Origin: Ruminococcus flavefaciens
GTDB taxonomy: Bacteria > Bacillota > Clostridia > Oscillospirales > Ruminococcaceae
NCBI GenBank assembly: GCA_002371825.1
Contig: DFHF01000042.1
Span: forward strand, 1 to 64,000
Direction: 5' to 3'
Length of the DNA stretch: 64,000 nt
Shown: positions 23,759 through 32,999 of the stretch, in pieces
Numbering within the stretch: the stretch's first letter is position 1
How the letters are laid out: every line of letters begins with the position of its first letter
Position numbers and translations under genes: made by a program
Notes under the pieces: model-generated
Database searches by the model: none
Told to the model about the DNA's origin: nothing
The model's input: the letters and a program-made list of their open reading frames with translations, nothing else

Positions 23759-26700
23759 ATGATAGAATTTATTACCGGACAGGCCGGCAGCGGCAAATCT
23801 ACTCTTATGTTCGGAAAGATACGGGAATATGCGGAAAAAGGCGCTCAGCAGTGTATAATCGTGCCTGAGCAGTATTCCTACGAGTTCGATAAGACTCTAT
23901 ATGGATTTATCGGGGCTGAGAGATTCAACGAGCTGTATTCTCTCAGCTTTACCGGTCTTGCCAGACAGCTTTTTCAGCTTTGGGGAGAGCCTGACAGAAA
24001 CGGAGAATATGCCGATGAACTGGCAAGGATGATACTTATATATCAGGCTGTGGATACGGTCCGCAGAAGACCGGACGGCCTCAGATATTTCCGCAGACAG
24101 AGCTCTCAGAGCGGTTTTGCTGAGGAGCTGCTTACCCTCATCAGCGATATGAAGCGCTCAGGTATTATGCCGGAGCTGCTCATGGAAAAGGCTGTATTGG
24201 AGGAGGACAGGCTCCGGGATAAGACTCTGGATGTGGCCGGGATCTATTTTGAGTATGAGCGGCTCATGGAGGAGTACGGCTTCAAGGATTCTCTGGAAAA
24301 TATCCGTGAGGCTGCAAAAACTGCCGCACTAAACAGCTATTTCGCCGGTAAACAGGTGTATCTCGATGAATTCGAGAGCTTTACCGGAGATCAGCTGGAA
24401 ATGCTGAAGGTGATGATATCCTCAGCAGAGAACGTTACTATAACTCTGCGTACCGATGATGTTAATGCAGGGGAATATACTCTTTTTGAATCAGTAAATA
24501 ATACCTTCCGGCGTATTGCAGAGATATGCCGTGAGCTTGGAAGAGAGTACAGGATAACTCACTGCAACAGCAGCTTTAGATTCCGCTATCCTGACCTGGA
24601 ATATATGAGCAGCCATATAATGAGAAGCAGCAAAAAGGGAGAAAGTGCTCCTGATTCATCACATATCACAGTCTTTGAGGCAAAGGATATGTACAGTGAG
24701 ACTGAATACGTCTGCGCTTCGATAAAAAGACTTATATGCGCTGACAGCAGCCTAAGATACAGTGATATAGCAGTGATCTCCAATGATATCGCCGCCTATG
24801 CTGCTGTACTCAAGGCAGCCTTCAGCCGATATGATATCCCGTATTTCCTCAGTATAGAGAGGCCTGTCAATCATACTGCAATAATGGTATTCTTTACCTC
24901 TCTGCTCGATCTTCTGACAGCAAAAAAGCTTCGCTCGGAGCATATTTTCCGTATCCTGAAAAGCGGTATCCTCGATCACTCGCTCACTGATGTCTCAATG
25001 CTGGAGAATTATTGCTATAAATGGGGCGTGGACGGTGAGATGTGGGAGGCTCCCTTTGAGGCTGAGGATGAAGCTCTGGAGCTGCTTGAAGGTATGAGGA
25101 AGAGCTTTATAGCTCCTGTTATGAAACTGAAAAAGCGACTGGGCAGAAAGCTGACCGCTTCAAAGGCCTGCCGGCTTCTCTATGAACATCTTATAGACTG
25201 CGGCGCTGAGAGAAATACCGGCCGTCTTATGGGAGAACTGGTAAAATCTGACCGTGATTTTGAGGCCTCGGAGCTGAAAAGGCTCTGGAGCTGCCTTATA
25301 GATATTCTTGATAGTATCAACGATACCCTCGGCGAAAGGGAGATAAGCTTTTCAGAGCTGTCTGCCATGATACGCTCTATGATAGGAAGGATAACCTATT
25401 CTGTTCCGCCTCAGACCCTTGATTCCGTCATAGCTGCGTCTGCAAGAACTGCAAGACTTAATTCTCCAAGGGTAGTTTTTGTAATGGGAGCAAATGACGG
25501 AGATTTCCCGAACAATGTCAGCGTACACGGACTCTTTTCTGAAAATGATAAGCTCAGGCTGGCTAAGAGCGGGATAGAGATCTCCAGACCACTCTCTGAC
25601 CTTATCGCTTCAGAGCGGCTGATCGTTTATAAATCACTTTCTGCTGCTTCGGAGAGATTCTTCATGAGCTATCCTCTGACTGATCTTTCCGGTCAGGCAA
25701 AATATCCTGCCCCGCCGGTAGATCAGGTACTTTCTATGTTTGGCAGGAGTATTCTTGTTACCGAGGATGAAGTGCCGGCTCATTATTATGGAGTAACTAT
25801 GCACTCTGCTTTCTACCACTATATGCAGGAGCGCAGCAGCTCCTCTGCATCTGTGGCTTCACTGAAAAAGATACTTATGAGCGCCCCTGAGTACCGCCGC
25901 AGGACAGCTTATGTGCTCAGCCGCTCCGGCTATACTCAGGACTACAGGATAGATACGGATATAATGAAGAAGCTGAAAAGCTTTTCTCCGCTGAGATTAT
26001 CGCCTTCTAACCTTGAAGAGTACGACCTATGTCATTTCAAGTACTTCTGCAATAAATGCCTCAGGCTCCAGACCTGTGAGAAGGTGGAGCTTGATGCAAG
26101 GATATCAGGTGAGCTGATACACGAATGCTTCCGCAGTATATTGGGGGCAAGGTCAAAGCAGGAATTCGTGACCATGCCATATGATGAGATAAAGAGCGCT
26201 ATCAGCAAGTGCGCCGGCAGATACCGCAGTGAGAAGCTGGCCGGAGAATTCGGAAAGAATGCCCGTTTCGAGCTTATGTACAATAAGCTGACTGAGCGCC
26301 TGGGAGATGTTATCATGCATACTCAGCAGGCTCTGATGAGCACTTCCTTCGTCCCCGACAGGTATGAGCTTGACCTCAGGCAGGAGAAGCCTGTGGTGCT
26401 GAAATTCAGCGGCGGACAGCGTTTAAGCTTCGGCGGTATAATTGACCGTGCCGATACCTGTGAGATAGGCGGAGAAAAATATCTTCGTATCGTTGATTAT
26501 AAGAGCAGCCGTAAGAACATCACTCCGGAGACTCTTGCAGGCGGAGTAAATCTTCAGATGCTTTTATACCTTTTTGCCTCTACGGATAAGGGCGGTATAT
26601 ATGAGGATGCCCGTCCGGCAGGCGTTCTCTATTCACCGATACAGCTCAGCGAGGTAAGGCTTGACCCTCACCGCATAAATAGCAGGAACAGCTCTGTGAT

Positions 26701-27094
26701 AGAGGCCGGCCTTAAGACAAGCGGCCTTGTACTTGAGGATATGGATGTGCTGGAGGCTATGGAGACCGGTGTTGAGGGCAGATATATCCCGGTAAGACTT
26801 ACAGCTTCCGGGGAAATAGACCGCCGTTCATCCGGATGCATCTCAGGGGAGAAAATGGACAGGCTCAAAGACTATGTTTACGATGAGCTCAGAGAAATGG
26901 CTGAGTCCCTGTACTCCGGAGATGCTGAGGCAGTCCCGCTAATTATAGGCGGGGAAAAGCCCTGCGATTTCTGTGACTATGTAAATATCTGCGATAATTC
27001 ACGCATGGAGCGATACAGGCTCCCGGCTGCAGAAAAGCTTGCGGAGGCTGAGGATATCCTCGGTTCAGATACAAAAGGAAGGAGGAACAGCTGA
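23759..27094 (+). CDS. addB: ATP-dependent helicase/nuclease subunit AddB
   Basis: 1111 residues, close to the 1166 of Bacillus AddB. With AddA it resects double-strand breaks for RecA-dependent repair. Walker A GQAGSGKST lies at the N-terminus. The nuclease domain near the C-terminus shows GGIIDRADT and RIVDYKSS, and the iron-sulfur cluster Cys are one in LCHFKYF and three in CDFCDYVNIC (Cx2Cx5C). No strong ribosome site is seen before ATG (AAGGCGGT). The stop overlaps the addA start. Confidence 0.93.
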   Translation: MIEFITGQAGSGKSTLMFGKIREYAEKGAQQCIIVPEQYSYEFDKTLYGFIGAERFNELYSLSFTGLARQLFQLWGEPDRNGEYADELARMILIYQAVDTVRRRPDGLRYFRRQSSQSGFAEELLTLISDMKRSGIMPELLMEKAVLEEDRLRDKTLDVAGIYFEYERLMEEYGFKDSLENIREAAKTAALNSYFAGKQVYLDEFESFTGDQLEMLKVMISSAENVTITLRTDDVNAGEYTLFESVNNTFRRIAEICRELGREYRITHCNSSFRFRYPDLEYMSSHIMRSSKKGESAPDSSHITVFEAKDMYSETEYVCASIKRLICADSSLRYSDIAVISNDIAAYAAVLKAAFSRYDIPYFLSIERPVNHTAIMVFFTSLLDLLTAKKLRSEHIFRILKSGILDHSLTDVSMLENYCYKWGVDGEMWEAPFEAEDEALELLEGMRKSFIAPVMKLKKRLGRKLTASKACRLLYEHLIDCGAERNTGRLMGELVKSDRDFEASELKRLWSCLIDILDSINDTLGEREISFSELSAMIRSMIGRITYSVPPQTLDSVIAASARTARLNSPRVVFVMGANDGDFPNNVSVHGLFSENDKLRLAKSGIEISRPLSDLIASERLIVYKSLSAASERFFMSYPLTDLSGQAKYPAPPVDQVLSMFGRSILVTEDEVPAHYYGVTMHSAFYHYMQERSSSSASVASLKKILMSAPEYRRRTAYVLSRSGYTQDYRIDTDIMKKLKSFSPLRLSPSNLEEYDLCHFKYFCNKCLRLQTCEKVELDARISGELIHECFRSILGARSKQEFVTMPYDEIKSAISKCAGRYRSEKLAGEFGKNARFELMYNKLTERLGDVIMHTQQALMSTSFVPDRYELDLRQEKPVVLKFSGGQRLSFGGIIDRADTCEIGGEKYLRIVDYKSSRKNITPETLAGGVNLQMLLYLFASTDKGGIYEDARPAGVLYSPIQLSEVRLDPHRINSRNSSVIEAGLKTSGLVLEDMDVLEAMETGVEGRYIPVRLTASGEIDRRSSGCISGEKMDRLKDYVYDELREMAESLYSGDAEAVPLIIGGEKPCDFCDYVNICDNSRMERYRLPAAEKLAEAEDILGSDTKGRRNS

Positions 27095-30000
27095 TGGGCT
27101 GGACAAGTCAGCAGGAAGCTGCTATAAATGCAAGAAATTCATCTGTTATAGTATCAGCGGCCGCAGGAAGCGGAAAAACAGCTGTTCTTACCGAGCGCCT
27201 GGTAAAGCTCATTGCTGACCCGGCTTCCGGAGTTCATGCTGACAGAATGATAATCGTTACCTTCACAAACGATGCTGCTGCTGAACTGAAAAAGCGTCTT
27301 GACTCAAAGCTGAGGGCACTTATATCCGAGGATCCGTCAAACACTCATCTTCTTCGTCAGCAGATACTTCTTCAGAGCGCAAAGATATCCACTATAAATT
27401 CATTCTGCTTCGAGCTGCTGAGAGACAATATTACCGATCAGGGGATAACCTCCGGCTTCGGAGTGCTTGATGAGGCAGATACAAAGGTGCTTATGGCGCA
27501 GGCTATGGAGGAGCTTTTCGATTATTATACGGAAAATGATTATGATAAGATATCCTTCCTCTATGACCGGTTCTGCGTAAAAAACAGCAGAGCTCTTATG
27601 GGAGTTATTGCGAAGGCAGATCAGTTCCTTGCTTCGGTGGCACTCAGGGACAAATGGCTGGAACAGGCAGTTGAAGAGTACAGCAAGCCCTTCAGGGAGT
27701 CCGTTTATTTCGGCGCACTGAATGCCTCGGTCATGAGACGTATCGAGAGGGGAGTCCGTATTGCGGATGACTGTCTTGATATGATGCCTCTGATCTTCCC
27801 GGACAGGGAAAATTATCCTCAGGCTCAGAAGTCCTTTGCAACAGCTGAGGATGACTATGATAAGCTCTGCCGGCTCCGGGATATATTCCGTTCAGGACGT
27901 TACCCTGATGAGGCTGAGGCTGCGGAGCTCACTTCATTTGCGGCTCTCGAAAGAGTAACTGCCAAAACTCCTCATAATAAGGAGCTTCGTGAGGTGTACA
28001 AGGCAAGGAGAGAGCTGCTTAAAAAGGTGCCGGCAGCTGTTATAGACAGTGTAAGCTCAGTGGAGAGCGATTTCCGTGAGGCCGGTGAGGTCACAGCAGT
28101 CCTGACTGAGGTGCTGAAAAAATATCAGGAGATAGTGTGGCGGAGAAAATGCGAAAAAAATGCGATAAGCTTCGATGACGGCGAGAGACTTGCCCTGGAG
28201 CTGCTTGCAGACCTTGACAGCGAGGGAAGGATAATACAGTCCGAAACTGCTGTCCGCACCGCTGAGAACTATGATATAATAATGATAGACGAGTATCAGG
28301 ACTCAAACAACAAGCAGGACCTTATTTTCAAGCTTATTTCAAAGAATTATAAGCTTGATGAAAATGGTCAGCCAATGTATGGAAATAATGTTTTTCTCGT
28401 TGGAGACGTGAAGCAGTCAATATATCGTTTCAGACTGGCAAATCCGAGAAATTTCATAAACACTCTCCGGTGCTCAGAGCCATATACGGAGGAAAGCACA
28501 TCGGAGAACAAGTCTATCTTCCTCAACAGGAATTTCAGAAGCTCCGTGGGGGTCATTGATTTCGTAAATTTTGTGTTCTCACAGATAATGACTCCTGACT
28601 GCGGAGATATAAGCTATGACGAAAATGAAATGCTGTATTTCGGAGCACAGGAGTACTCCGGTGCAGAAAATGTATCAGCTCATATAGGACTGATATTCGA
28701 TGACCCTGAGGATGAGGGTGAAACTTCTGATACACTTAACAGTGAGGCTGCGTATACCGCCGGAAAGATAGCGGAAATGATAAAAAGCGGTGCAGAGGTG
28801 ATCACAAAGGACGGCAGACGGCGTCCATGCAGACCCTCCGATTTCAGTATACTGGTCAGGGGCAACAAGTACGTCAGTATATATGCTGAGGAGCTTGAGC
28901 GCAGAGGTATAGCAGCAAGAGGCAAGGAGGAGAGCGGATATCTCAGTTCAAGGGAGATAGCTGTGCTCACTGACCTGCTGAGAGTCATCAATAATCCGCT
29001 GCTGGATATCCCTATGACAGCAGTAATGACATCCCCGATGTATATGTTCACTATCGGGGAGATAGCATTCATCAAGTCGCTGGACCGTGAACAGCCAATA
29101 TATCCGATACTGCTGAGAATCGCTGACGGTGAGTACCCTGACAGTGTGGATATGTTCTTTCAGGAGAGAGTTTCTGACCTGCTCAGGGCTCTGGAGCTGT
29201 TCAGGCTGGATGCTGTTACTATGACGCTTGGGGAGCTTATCTCCAGGATATATGATACTACGGATTTTATCTCCGTAATGCAGCTCTACAGTGACGGAGA
29301 GAAGAAAAGGGCAAACCTCAGGACACTTATTCAGTATGCGGAGAACTATGAGAGCTCCGCAGCCTATGAGGGCTCAGGCGGCCTTGGAGGATTTATCAGA
29401 CATATCGACAGGGTGCTTGAAAACGGCGATATATCCCAGAGCAAAGCCTCTTCCTCCTCCGGAGACTACGTTTCTATACAGACTCTTCACGGCTCAAAGG
29501 GACTGGAGTATCCCTTTGTATTTATCGCTGAGACTTCACATCAGTTCCGTTTTGACAATGATGCTGTTATGTGCTCGGCAGACGGCAGGATAGGATATAC
29601 CCTGTATGACCCGGAGATAGTAAGAAAATACCGCACCTTCCAGCATACAATGCTGACAGAGGAGGAGAATCGTGATACCCGCAGCGAGGAGATGAGACTG
29701 CTTTATGTTGGACTTACAAGAGCCAAGCAGAAGCTTTTTGTCAATCTTAAATGCGGTGAGAAGTCACTTAAGCGGGTGAAGTCTCTTTACGACGGATGCA
29801 CCGTCCGGGGAGGAGATATCTCAGATATAGTAAGCGAGGCAAAGTGCTTTGCAGACTGGATATGGGCAGCTCTTTTCAGGCACAGCTCCTTCAGGGAAAT
29901 AGCCGGGGAGCTTGGTCTGAGCAGCGGCTGCGGAGCTGTGGGGATGCAGTACAGCAGTCCTGAATTCACCTATGAAAAGGCATATCCGCCTACAGCAGAA

Positions 30001-30729
30001 GAGCTTTTCCGTGAGGAGGTCACTGAGGAGACTGCTCCGGATGAGAGCATATGTCAGGAGCTGGAAAGTCTGATATCACATCCCTATGACAGGCGGCTTT
30101 CAGAGATGCCTGCTAAACTTAGCGTTACTCAGATAACAAGGAAATTCAAGGGCGATGATGAGGAGTTCGATTTCAGACTCAAACGTCCCAGATTCTGCTC
30201 CGGAGCTAAGAAAATGACCGGTGCTGAGCGAGGTACAGCCCTGCATACATTCTTCCAGTACTGTGATTTTGATGCAGCGATAAGCTCTCCGGCGGACGAA
30301 GCGAAGCGCATGAAGGAAATGGGCTTCCTAACAGAAGCTCAGTCTGCGGCAATAGACCCTGAGCTGGTATATGCATTTTTCCGGAGCGAGCTTTATCAGC
30401 GCATAAGCTCCGCAGACAAGGTATGGCGTGAGAAGAAATTCATGGTGGCAGTCCGCCAGCTTGATATCGACAGCGACCTTATGGAGGTGCTCAGCCGTTC
30501 TGACGGTATGATAAAGGGTATCGTTGACCTGATGTTTGAGGAGGACGGGGAGATAGTCATCGTGGACTACAAGTCCGACAGGGGAACATCTGCGGCAAAG
30601 CTGGCAGAACGCTACAGTGTTCAGCTCCGGCTTTACCGGTCTGCAATAGAGCTTACTATGCACCAGCGTGTCAAGGCAGCCTATCTCTATTCGCTTGAAC
30701 TAAAAAAGACCATCCCCGTGGAGATCTGA
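27094..30729 (+). CDS. addA: ATP-dependent helicase/nuclease subunit AddA
   Basis: 1211 residues, UvrD/Rep-type helicase with a C-terminal RecB-like nuclease. N-terminal Q-motif WTSQQEAAI and Walker A AAAGSGKTAV, Walker B IMIDEYQDSN, VGDVKQSIYRFR, TLHGSKGLEYPFVF and LLYVGLTRAKQKL are helicase motifs. IVIVDYKSDRG near residue 1165 is the nuclease motif. The start ATG shares its A with the addB stop TGA, which indicates coupling and equal stoichiometry of the heterodimer. Confidence 0.95.
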   Translation: MGWTSQQEAAINARNSSVIVSAAAGSGKTAVLTERLVKLIADPASGVHADRMIIVTFTNDAAAELKKRLDSKLRALISEDPSNTHLLRQQILLQSAKISTINSFCFELLRDNITDQGITSGFGVLDEADTKVLMAQAMEELFDYYTENDYDKISFLYDRFCVKNSRALMGVIAKADQFLASVALRDKWLEQAVEEYSKPFRESVYFGALNASVMRRIERGVRIADDCLDMMPLIFPDRENYPQAQKSFATAEDDYDKLCRLRDIFRSGRYPDEAEAAELTSFAALERVTAKTPHNKELREVYKARRELLKKVPAAVIDSVSSVESDFREAGEVTAVLTEVLKKYQEIVWRRKCEKNAISFDDGERLALELLADLDSEGRIIQSETAVRTAENYDIIMIDEYQDSNNKQDLIFKLISKNYKLDENGQPMYGNNVFLVGDVKQSIYRFRLANPRNFINTLRCSEPYTEESTSENKSIFLNRNFRSSVGVIDFVNFVFSQIMTPDCGDISYDENEMLYFGAQEYSGAENVSAHIGLIFDDPEDEGETSDTLNSEAAYTAGKIAEMIKSGAEVITKDGRRRPCRPSDFSILVRGNKYVSIYAEELERRGIAARGKEESGYLSSREIAVLTDLLRVINNPLLDIPMTAVMTSPMYMFTIGEIAFIKSLDREQPIYPILLRIADGEYPDSVDMFFQERVSDLLRALELFRLDAVTMTLGELISRIYDTTDFISVMQLYSDGEKKRANLRTLIQYAENYESSAAYEGSGGLGGFIRHIDRVLENGDISQSKASSSSGDYVSIQTLHGSKGLEYPFVFIAETSHQFRFDNDAVMCSADGRIGYTLYDPEIVRKYRTFQHTMLTEEENRDTRSEEMRLLYVGLTRAKQKLFVNLKCGEKSLKRVKSLYDGCTVRGGDISDIVSEAKCFADWIWAALFRHSSFREIAGELGLSSGCGAVGMQYSSPEFTYEKAYPPTAEELFREEVTEETAPDESICQELESLISHPYDRRLSEMPAKLSVTQITRKFKGDDEEFDFRLKRPRFCSGAKKMTGAERGTALHTFFQYCDFDAAISSPADEAKRMKEMGFLTEAQSAAIDPELVYAFFRSELYQRISSADKVWREKKFMVAVRQLDIDSDLMEVLSRSDGMIKGIVDLMFEEDGEIVIVDYKSDRGTSAAKLAERYSVQLRLYRSAIELTMHQRVKAAYLYSLELKKTIPVEI

Positions 30730-30744
30730 GTTTTATGGATAATC

Positions 30745-30785
30745 AAAAAGACGATGTTTACAGAGTGTAAGCATCGTCTTTTTGC
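30745..30785. terminator. Bidirectional terminator after addA
   Basis: Stem AAAAAGACGATG/CATCGTCTTTTT (30745-30756 with 30772-30783) plus inner TTAC/GTAA pairing. U-runs on both strands. Confidence 0.88.
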
Positions 30786-30797
30786 TAAGAAATAGTT

Positions 30798-30831
30798 TTG
30801 CCGGCGAGTGAAGGAAGATCACTGCCGGCAA
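30798..30831 (-). terminator. Long hairpin after htrA
   Basis: An 8-bp stem TTGCCGGC/GCCGGCAA extended by 5 more pairs after a bulge. It lies 45 nt past the htrA stop but lacks a U-run, so it may protect the mRNA 3' end ahead of the terminator at 30745-30785. Confidence 0.4.
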
Positions 30832-30875
30832 GTAATAAGGAGAAGAATGGGGTATATCGTTAATTAAAAATGATG

Positions 30876-32393
30876 TCAGAAGGGGAACATTCCGCCGAAG
30901 CCGCCGTATGGATCGAACTCTTCGGGTTCTCTGGGAGCAGCAGTTGCAGGCTGACGCTCTTCTTTCTTCTGGTTGTCGCTATCGGGGTTGTAGCTGTCTT
31001 CCTGAAGTGTGAGCTCGATCTTGATATCCTCGTCACGTCTGTTTACAGTGAGAGTTATAGTATCGCCAGCCTTGTACTTGTTCTTGATAACATTGAGTTC
31101 ATCAGCTGTTTTAATAGCTTCGCCCTCAATATCGATGATAACGTCACCCTTCTGGATGCCGGCTTCTTCAGCAGCACTTCCGGGTTCAACGCTTGTAACG
31201 TAAACTCCCATAGGGATGTTGTAGTAGCGTGAATGGCTCTCGGTAACATCACGGGTGGAGATACCGATCTGAGGTCTGCCCTTGACGTACTTGTAGTTGA
31301 TAAGATCATCGATGATCTTCTTGGCATCAGTTATCGGGATAGCGAATCCAAGTCCTTCAACGCTGGCTGCACCGTAGCTGGATGACATTTTTGCAGAGTT
31401 GATTCCAACGACCTGACCGCAGCTGTTGAGGAGAGGTCCGCCGGAGTTACCGGAGTTGATAGGTGCATCTGTCTGGATAAGGGACATACTCTTGTCGTTG
31501 ATGGAGATATCTCTGTTGAGTGCGGATACGATACCGCTTGTAACTGAACCGAAGAGCTCAAATCCGAGAGGATTTCCTACAGCGATAACAAGCTCTCCGA
31601 CTCTGAGCTCATCACTGTTTCCGATAACGGCAGGAGTAAGGCCGGTTTCATCTACCTTGAGTACAGCGATATCGGTCTCTGTATCATAGGCGATGATCTT
31701 TGCTTCGTGCTCGGTCTCGTCGCTGAACATGATAGAAACGTCAACAGCTTCTCCGGCACCGTATTCAGTATCGAATACAACGTGAGCATTGGTTACGATA
31801 TATCCGTCCTCGGAAATGATGAAGCCGGTACCGGTACCGGTCATCTGACGTGACATCGGATCAGAATTCCAGCCGAAAATGCTGTATGACTGAGTATATT
31901 CAAAATTTGAAGAAACTCCCACAACTGAAGGCATTATGGAATCAACAATATCGGGGATAGGCTTTGCATCGGTCCTTGAAGCAAGGGAAATGAGGCTTGG
32001 AGCGTCCGGATCGGTGCTGCTGTCAGCAGAATACTCCATCTCTTTGTTTGCTGAGGTAGTCTTTTCCTCTGAATCCGGCTCTGAAAGCTCTGAGCCGTCC
32101 TTGTTGTCCCTGTAGATCTTATAGCCCTGAACTGAGCCGACACCTACGATAGCAAGACATAGCACGAATGCTACAGCCTTAAGGAAGCTGTGCTTCTTCT
32201 TTGGCTTCGGAGCATTTTCCGAAACATAGGCATATGATCCGGGCTGAGCAGCAGGATCGCTCGTTGGTTCACTGCTTGGGATTACTGTATCTGCGTAGTA
32301 GTTGTCGTAGTGGTGCTGAGTAGTATCAGCAGGGGGAGGAGTTGTACCCTCTCCGGATATATTGTTATTGTACTCGTTGAAATTTTCTGACAT
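30876..32393 (-). CDS. htrA: HtrA/DegP-type serine protease with PDZ domain
   Basis: 505 residues from ATG 32393 (GAAAGGAT 8 nt upstream). A Pro/Thr-rich cytoplasmic N-terminus (about 1-70), a membrane anchor (about 72-92), a linker, a trypsin-like protease domain with His in TNAHVVFD, Asp in YDTETDIAVLKV and Ser in NSGNSGGPLLN, and a PDZ domain (about 385-475; VYVTSVEPGSAAEEAGIQKGD split across its loop). The C-terminus is Gly/Phe-rich (YGGFGGMFPF). It degrades misfolded exported proteins outside the membrane. Confidence 0.95.
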   Translation of the reverse strand: MSENFNEYNNNISGEGTTPPPADTTQHHYDNYYADTVIPSSEPTSDPAAQPGSYAYVSENAPKPKKKHSFLKAVAFVLCLAIVGVGSVQGYKIYRDNKDGSELSEPDSEEKTTSANKEMEYSADSSTDPDAPSLISLASRTDAKPIPDIVDSIMPSVVGVSSNFEYTQSYSIFGWNSDPMSRQMTGTGTGFIISEDGYIVTNAHVVFDTEYGAGEAVDVSIMFSDETEHEAKIIAYDTETDIAVLKVDETGLTPAVIGNSDELRVGELVIAVGNPLGFELFGSVTSGIVSALNRDISINDKSMSLIQTDAPINSGNSGGPLLNSCGQVVGINSAKMSSSYGAASVEGLGFAIPITDAKKIIDDLINYKYVKGRPQIGISTRDVTESHSRYYNIPMGVYVTSVEPGSAAEEAGIQKGDVIIDIEGEAIKTADELNVIKNKYKAGDTITLTVNRRDEDIKIELTLQEDSYNPDSDNQKKEERQPATAAPREPEEFDPYGGFGGMFPF

Positions 32394-32556
32394 AAGAATC
32401 ATCCTTTCACTAATACAGATTTTTTTCATTAATTATTATTATAAGCTCTTTTGTGATAAAATTATGATAAGCTACAGAAAATATTCTGATTAAAAAAGCA
32501 CAATTAAGATCTGTGGACAGTTCGTCCGATATAAAGCTGAAAATAGAGGAAAATTA

Positions 32557-32596
32557 AAAGCTCCCCAAAGGCAGCTGAGCCCGGGGAGCTTTTTTA
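32557..32596. terminator. Bidirectional terminator
   Basis: Stem AAAGCTCCCC/GGGGAGCTTT with T-runs on both sides, immediately after the hotdog gene stop. Confidence 0.85.
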
Positions 32597-32989
32597 TCAT
32601 TTTAATTTTGACTTGGTTTTTGCGGTGAATTTTTCACCGTAAACGAGGAAGCGCTTATGTACTCCCTCACCGATAGAGCCTGCCTCATCGGAAGCAGATA
32701 CCTTGAATACCAGTTCACGTCCGTTCACTTCAGTGAGCTCAGCCTCAGCTGAGACCTTCATGCCCTTTGGTGTTGCGGAGGTATGGCGGATATTCAGCTC
32801 TGTGCCGACGGTAGTCACGTCGCCTTCGAGATACTGCTGTATGCAGCTGCAGGCGGCTTTTTCCATAAGCATGGTCATAACGGGGGTAGCGAATACTTCA
32901 AGGCTTCCGCTGCCGACATTTACAGCCAGCTCTGCATCAGATACTGTAAGCTCAGCAGAAGCTTTTATTCCTGTTTCAGGTGTTTTCAT
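32597..32989 (-). CDS. Hotdog-fold thioesterase
   Basis: 130 residues. The pattern FATPVMTMLMEKAA, then VGTELNIRHTSATPKGM and EGVHKRFLV matches the fluoroacetyl-CoA thioesterase (FlK)-like group of hotdog proteins, including the Thr, Glu and His commonly used for CoA thioester cleavage. The physiological substrate is unknown. It lies 10 nt downstream of the LtaS-like gene on the same strand. Confidence 0.78.
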   Translation of the reverse strand: MKTPETGIKASAELTVSDAELAVNVGSGSLEVFATPVMTMLMEKAACSCIQQYLEGDVTTVGTELNIRHTSATPKGMKVSAEAELTEVNGRELVFKVSASDEAGSIGEGVHKRFLVYGEKFTAKTKSKLK

Positions 32990-32999
32990 ATTAATCTCC